NCBI RefSeq assembly: GCF_001514235.1
Contig: NZ_KQ948927.1
Coordinates: 648,474 to 712,473, forward strand
DNA length: 64,000 nt
Direction of reading: 5' to 3'
Origin: Streptomyces caeruleatus
GTDB lineage: Bacteria > Actinomycetota > Actinomycetes > Streptomycetales > Streptomycetaceae
Part shown: piece by piece, positions 60,913 through 64,000 of the stretch
Numbering within the stretch: position 1 is the first letter of the stretch
Layout of the letters: each line of letters opens with the position of its first letter
Translations under genes and position numbers: made by a program
The notes under the pieces: generated by a model
The model's input: only the letters and a program-made list of their open reading frames with translations
Databases searched by the model: none
Told to the model about the DNA's origin: nothing

Positions 60913-62444
60913 GCGGGCGCTCCCGGTGGAATGAAGGGCAGTCCTTGCGGCGCGCCCGACTCGATGAGCCGCCAGAGCGCGTCCGTGTCCGCGTGCTGTT
61001 CGATCAGGTCGCCGAGCCGGTCGAGCTGCTCCTCGCGCAGCGCGGCGAACGACGTGTCCGGCGCCGGCACGAAGCGTCGGCCCGCGGCGGCCGCCACCTC
61101 GCGCAGAAAGGCCCGCCGGAAACCGTCCGACTCCAGCGAGCCGTGCCAGTGCGTGCCCCAGGTCTGACCGACCCGGCATCCGTCGAGGCTGTGTCCTTCG
61201 TCATCGGAGATGAACCCCTCACCCCCGCTGACCTCGGCGACCCCGTGATGGATCTCGTACCCCTCGACCCGCTCCCCGAGGGCCCGGCCCTCCGGTCGGG
61301 TGAGGGTCTTCTCCCGGGCGAACCGCACCCGCACGGGCAGGATCCCGAGCCCGTCGACATGCCCTCGCCGGCTCTCGACGTCGTCCTCGATGTGCTCGCC
61401 GAGCACCTGGTAGCCGCCGCAGACGCCGAGGATCGGCCACCCCTCGGCGGCCCGTCGCACCAGGGCGTCCGCGAGCCCGCGCTCGCGCAGCCACTCCAGC
61501 GCGCGCACGGTTCCCCGGGTGCCGGGGAGCACCACCAGGTCCGCGTCGGCCAGCTCCTCCGGCCGGTCCACGAACCGCACGACGACACCCGGCTCGGCGG
61601 CGAGGGCGTCCACGTCGGTGAAGTTGGACATCAGCGGCACGGCGCAGACGGCGACCCGCAGTACGTCCTCGCCGACGGGCGGCGCGACGACGGACTCCCG
61701 GACCGTCCCGCGCAGGGAGACCCGCAGCCCGTCCTCCTCGTCGATGCCGAGGCCGTGCCGGAAGGGCAGGACGCCGTAGGTGTGCCGGCCGGTGAGGCCG
61801 TGCAGCATGTCGAGCCCGGGTTCGAGCAGCGACACATCACCCCGGAACTTGTTGACCAGGAACCCGGCGATCAGCGCCTGGTCCTCGGGGGAGAGCAGCG
61901 CCACGGTCCCGAAGAAGGAGGCGAAGACGCCCCCGCGGTCGATGTCGCCCACCACCAGCACGGGCAGCCGGGCGCTGCGGGCGATGCCCATGTTGACGAT
62001 GTCGGTCCGCCGCAGATTGATCTCGGCCGGAGAACCGGCCCCCTCGCAGATCACCGCGTCGTGCGTGTCCCGCAGCTCGGCGAGGCAGTCGAGCACGGTC
62101 CCGAGCAGCGCCTGCTGCCGACCGCCGTGGTACCCGCGCGCGCTCATCTCGCCCACCGGCTTGCCCAGCAGCACGACCTGGCTGCTCCGCTCGCCCCCGG
62201 GCTTGAGCAGCACGGGATTCATCTGCGCGGTCGGCTCCACGCGGCACGCCTGCGCCTGCATGGCCTGCGCCCGCCCGATCTCGGCGCCCTCGCGGGTCAC
62301 GAACGAGTTGAGGGACATGTTCTGCGCCTTGAACGGCGCGACCTTGACCCCCTGCCGCACCAGCCACCGGCAGATCCCCGCGGTGACGACGCTCTTGCCG
62401 GCGTCCGAGGTGGTGCCGGCGACGAGAAGCCCCCCGCCCGTCAT
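60909..62444 (-). CDS. cobQ: Cobyric acid synthase
   Basis: 511-residue amidotransferase amidating carboxylates b, d, e and g of adenosylcobyrinate a,c-diamide. The N-terminal dethiobiotin-synthetase-like domain has VAGTTSDAGKSVVTAG and KAQNMSLNSFVT. The glutaminase has VLPGTRGTVRALEW, ILGVCGGYQVLG (Cys nucleophile) and a C-terminal YEIHHG with the catalytic His. Length matches the family. ATG 62444 overlaps the cobD stop (ATGA). Confidence 0.96.
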   Translation of the reverse strand: MTGGGLLVAGTTSDAGKSVVTAGICRWLVRQGVKVAPFKAQNMSLNSFVTREGAEIGRAQAMQAQACRVEPTAQMNPVLLKPGGERSSQVVLLGKPVGEMSARGYHGGRQQALLGTVLDCLAELRDTHDAVICEGAGSPAEINLRRTDIVNMGIARSARLPVLVVGDIDRGGVFASFFGTVALLSPEDQALIAGFLVNKFRGDVSLLEPGLDMLHGLTGRHTYGVLPFRHGLGIDEEDGLRVSLRGTVRESVVAPPVGEDVLRVAVCAVPLMSNFTDVDALAAEPGVVVRFVDRPEELADADLVVLPGTRGTVRALEWLRERGLADALVRRAAEGWPILGVCGGYQVLGEHIEDDVESRRGHVDGLGILPVRVRFAREKTLTRPEGRALGERVEGYEIHHGVAEVSGGEGFISDDEGHSLDGCRVGQTWGTHWHGSLESDGFRRAFLREVAAAAGRRFVPAPDTSFAALREEQLDRLGDLIEQHADTDALWRLIESGAPQGLPFIPPGAPA

Positions 62445-63382
62445 GACGTACGTCCCTTCGGGATACGGCGCGCGGCCGCACAGACGCCCAGCGCCAGCCA
62501 GCCGACGCGCTTCGACAGCCGTACGGCCCGCTCGATGTCCCGGACGGCGACGGCGCGCCCCGCCCCGTTGAGCACCGGCCGATGCTCGACCCGCCCGCCG
62601 TACGACAGCGTCCCGCCGAGACGCACCCCGAGCGCCCCCGCGAACGAGGCCTCGACGGGCCCGGCGTTGGGGCTCGGGTGCTGGGCGGCATCGGCGCGCC
62701 AGGCACGCACCGCCCCGCGCGGATCACCCCCGGCGACGGCGGCCAGTACGGCGGTCAGCCGCGCCCCCGGCCATCCGGCCACGTCGTCGAGCCGGGCCGA
62801 AGCCCACCCGTAGCGGCGGTACTTGGGCGACCTGTGGCCCACCATGGCGTCCAGTGTGTTCACGGCCCGGAACCCGAGCAGCCCCGGCACCCCGCCGACG
62901 GCCCCCCACACCAGGGCCCCCACCACCGCGTCGGAGGTGTTCTCGGCGACGGACTCCACGACGGCCCGCGCGATCCCGTCCGCGTCCAGCGCCTGCGGGT
63001 CCCGTCCGCACAGATGCGGCAGCCGCGCCCGCGCGCCCTCGACGTCGCCCGCCTCCAGGGCGCGCCCGATCGTGCGGGCCTCCTGGGCGAGCGAAGTCCC
63101 GCCGACGACCGCCCAGGTGGCGGCGCCGGTCAGCGCGACGGAGGCGGCGGGGGACGTACGGACGACTCGGGCGGCGACGGCACCGAGCGCCACGGCGCCA
63201 CCGGCGCACACGGCCGTGTGCACCGCACCCCGCGCGCGGTCGTCGCGCCACAACACTCTTTCGACGGCACCGGCGGCACGTCCGAACGCGGCGACCGGAT
63301 GCCCCCGGCGAGGGTCGCCGAGCAGCAGATCACCGAGAAGTCCGGCGGCGGCGCCGTACGCGAAGACGCGATCGGCTCGCAT
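62441..63382 (-). CDS. cobD: Adenosylcobinamide-phosphate synthase
   Basis: 313-residue integral membrane protein (CobD/CbiB) attaching the aminopropanol arm to adenosylcobyric acid. The family start YGAAAGLLGDLLLGDPRRGHPVAAFGRA, the VVESVAENTSDAVVGALVWGAVGG motif and NTLDAMVGHRSPKYRRYGWASARLDDVA are all present. It is the first gene of the operon, 100 bases after the riboswitch core. No good Shine-Dalgarno is seen before ATG 63382; the leader there folds into small hairpins. Confidence 0.95.
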   Translation of the reverse strand: MRADRVFAYGAAAGLLGDLLLGDPRRGHPVAAFGRAAGAVERVLWRDDRARGAVHTAVCAGGAVALGAVAARVVRTSPAASVALTGAATWAVVGGTSLAQEARTIGRALEAGDVEGARARLPHLCGRDPQALDADGIARAVVESVAENTSDAVVGALVWGAVGGVPGLLGFRAVNTLDAMVGHRSPKYRRYGWASARLDDVAGWPGARLTAVLAAVAGGDPRGAVRAWRADAAQHPSPNAGPVEASFAGALGVRLGGTLSYGGRVEHRPVLNGAGRAVAVRDIERAVRLSKRVGWLALGVCAAARRIPKGRTS

Positions 63383-63404
63383 CGGGGTCAGCCGACCGTG
63401 GGGT

Positions 63405-63482
63405 CAGACGAGGGTCTGATACTGCGTGTCGATCGGCAGGCGAGCATCGCGTTCTGTCCTCACTCAGGGTGTCCACGCCCTG
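63405..63482 (-). promoter_or_regulatory. Leader hairpins between riboswitch and cobD
   Basis: CAGGGCG with CACCCTG (63465-63482; 7-bp stem with one G-U) and CAGAC-CCTC-GTCTG (63405-63418) are candidate expression-platform structures. Confidence 0.5.
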
Positions 63483-63600
63483 GTTCGACGAGTCCGGCGG
63501 TGAGAGTTCCTGGCTCCCGGGGCTTTCTACCCCGGTGACAGTGGCGGGACCGCGCCGGATTCACACCGGCTTCCTCTCCTGCCGCCGTAGCTGGCCCCGG
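63482..63600 (-). promoter_or_regulatory. Cobalamin (adenosylcobalamin) riboswitch
   Basis: Read on the minus strand, the leader has the conserved core GAAGCCGGTG, TGAATCCGGCGCGGTCCCGC, CACTGTCACCGGGG, the B12-box form GAGCCAGGAACTCTCACCG and the closing GGACTCGTCGAACC. This order and spacing match Streptomyces cobalamin riboswitches. It should repress the cobD-to-cobC operon when adenosylcobalamin is plentiful. Confidence 0.93.
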
Positions 63601-63626
63601 AAGTCCACCACGGGGTTGGAAGGGCC

Positions 63627-63643
63627 GTCAACTTGCCGTTGAC
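63627..63643. promoter_or_regulatory. Inverted repeat upstream of the riboswitch
   Basis: GTCAAC-TTGCC-GTTGAC lies in the expected promoter zone of the cobalamin operon. It may be an operator, or two recognition halves overlapping the promoter. Confidence 0.4.
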
Positions 63644-63680
63644 CTGCGACGGGAGAGTGTGCGAAGGCCCACACAGGCGT

Positions 63681-63712
63681 GAGGTGCGGGACGGTGATCC
63701 GTCCCGCACCTC
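63681..63712. terminator. Terminator downstream of the small membrane protein
   Basis: GAGGTGCGGGACGG pairs perfectly with CCGTCCCGCACCTC (14 bp) around TGAT. It lies 38 bases after the stop of the gene at 63751-63972 (minus strand) and before the cobalamin promoter. Confidence 0.88.
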
Positions 63713-63750
63713 GGGTGCTTCAGGTGGCGCGTGTGCCGTACGTCGGGCCG

Positions 63751-63972
63751 TCAGGCCACGATCAGATAGATGCCGTATCCCACGGCCGCCGCGCACGCAG
63801 CGAAGCACGCGTACGCGCCGGTGACCGCGAGCGCGGCCGAGTCGCCCTGGGCCACCGCCCGTTCGCGGCGGGACAGGCCCGAGATGCCGAGGGTGAACAG
63901 GCCCACGAGGGCCACGGTGACCACGAGGCTGACGCCGAAGACGGAGCCGAGAGCCGCCCAGTCGATCTTCAT
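63751..63972 (-). CDS. Small two-helix membrane protein
   Basis: 73-residue protein of unknown function. Helix 1 (SVFGVSLVVTVALVGLFTLG) covers about residues 9-30, helix 2 (LAVTGAYACFAACAAAVGYGIYLI) about 47-72, with a charged loop (SRRERAVAQGD) between them. ATG 63972 has AAGGAAGAAG upstream and a strong terminator follows, which supports a real gene. It may belong with genes beyond the window end. Confidence 0.8.
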   Translation of the reverse strand: MKIDWAALGSVFGVSLVVTVALVGLFTLGISGLSRRERAVAQGDSAALAVTGAYACFAACAAAVGYGIYLIVA

Positions 63973-64000
63973 GCTTCTTCTTCCTTGAGTACCGGGAGGA

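Noticed and set aside
1..64000. Search for tRNA, rRNA, integrase, transposase or phage genes
   Set aside because: I found none. The repeats have no associated transposase and no clear attachment sites.

Overview
The window is chromosomal DNA from a high-GC actinomycete, almost certainly a Streptomyces. The evidence is very strong third-position G/C bias, GTG starts with translationally coupled overlaps, twin-arginine secreted enzymes, an ectABCD cluster, an LAETG-anchored SCO1860-family protein, a Streptomyces-type cobalamin riboswitch and one rare TTA (bldA-type) codon. I see no tRNA, rRNA, CRISPR array or transposase. The gene order reminds me of the ectoine/cobalamin region of S. coelicolor (SCO18xx); that is recollection, not a computed comparison.

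Region 1 (1-23.8 kb) is a large pectin-utilisation locus. Two sugar ABC permeases (their binding protein lies separately at 8829) are followed by a PL1 pectate lyase, a Gfo/Idh/MocA oxidoreductase, a PmoA/DUF6807 protein, a GH43 enzyme, a PL1-CE8 fusion (pectate lyase plus pectin methylesterase), a CE12-type rhamnogalacturonan acetylesterase, two more PL1 lyases, two CE8 methylesterases, an alpha/beta hydrolase and a PL9 lyase. A HAD acid phosphatase, a two-domain GH43 protein, a second PL9 and a PL3 lyase come next. Together they would de-esterify and depolymerise homogalacturonan, trim arabinan/xylan side chains and import the products.

Region 2 (23.8-37.7 kb) is mixed: a SigE-family ECF sigma factor with a membrane partner, a purine (NCS2) permease, a class B penicillin-binding protein, a decayed two-component system, two acetyltransferases, an IclR regulator divergent from a ketoglutarate-semialdehyde dehydrogenase (a possible metabolic link to uronate or arabinose breakdown), a DUF1349 protein, an MFS exporter divergent from a GlxA/AraC regulator, a DsbA/FrnE-like oxidoreductase and a class V PLP enzyme.

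Region 3 (37.8-47.7 kb) carries ectABCD (ectoine and hydroxyectoine synthesis, minus strand), a 0.6-kb intergenic block of nested inverted repeats, a second class V PLP aminotransferase, a polar amino-acid ABC importer with a recognisable promoter and palindrome, an amidohydrolase and the LAETG wall protein.

Region 4 (47.7-54.4 kb) is a second sugar ABC operon of the LplB/YtcP/LplA type with its own LacI regulator and a LacI-type operator in front, followed by a DUF2264 protein that may process the imported glycan.

Region 5 (54.4-64 kb) is a tightly overlapped cobalamin operon on the minus strand (cobD-cobQ-chlI/D fusion-cobO-cobB-cobE/cbiG C-domain-cbiX-cobC) downstream of a cobalamin riboswitch, then a small membrane protein.

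The most unusual signals are dispersed repeats. A 103-bp element is nearly identical in the intergenic block near 41.3 kb and, in frame, inside cobB. A roughly 53-bp element present in two intergenic spots also forms part of the coding sequence of the first pectate lyase.
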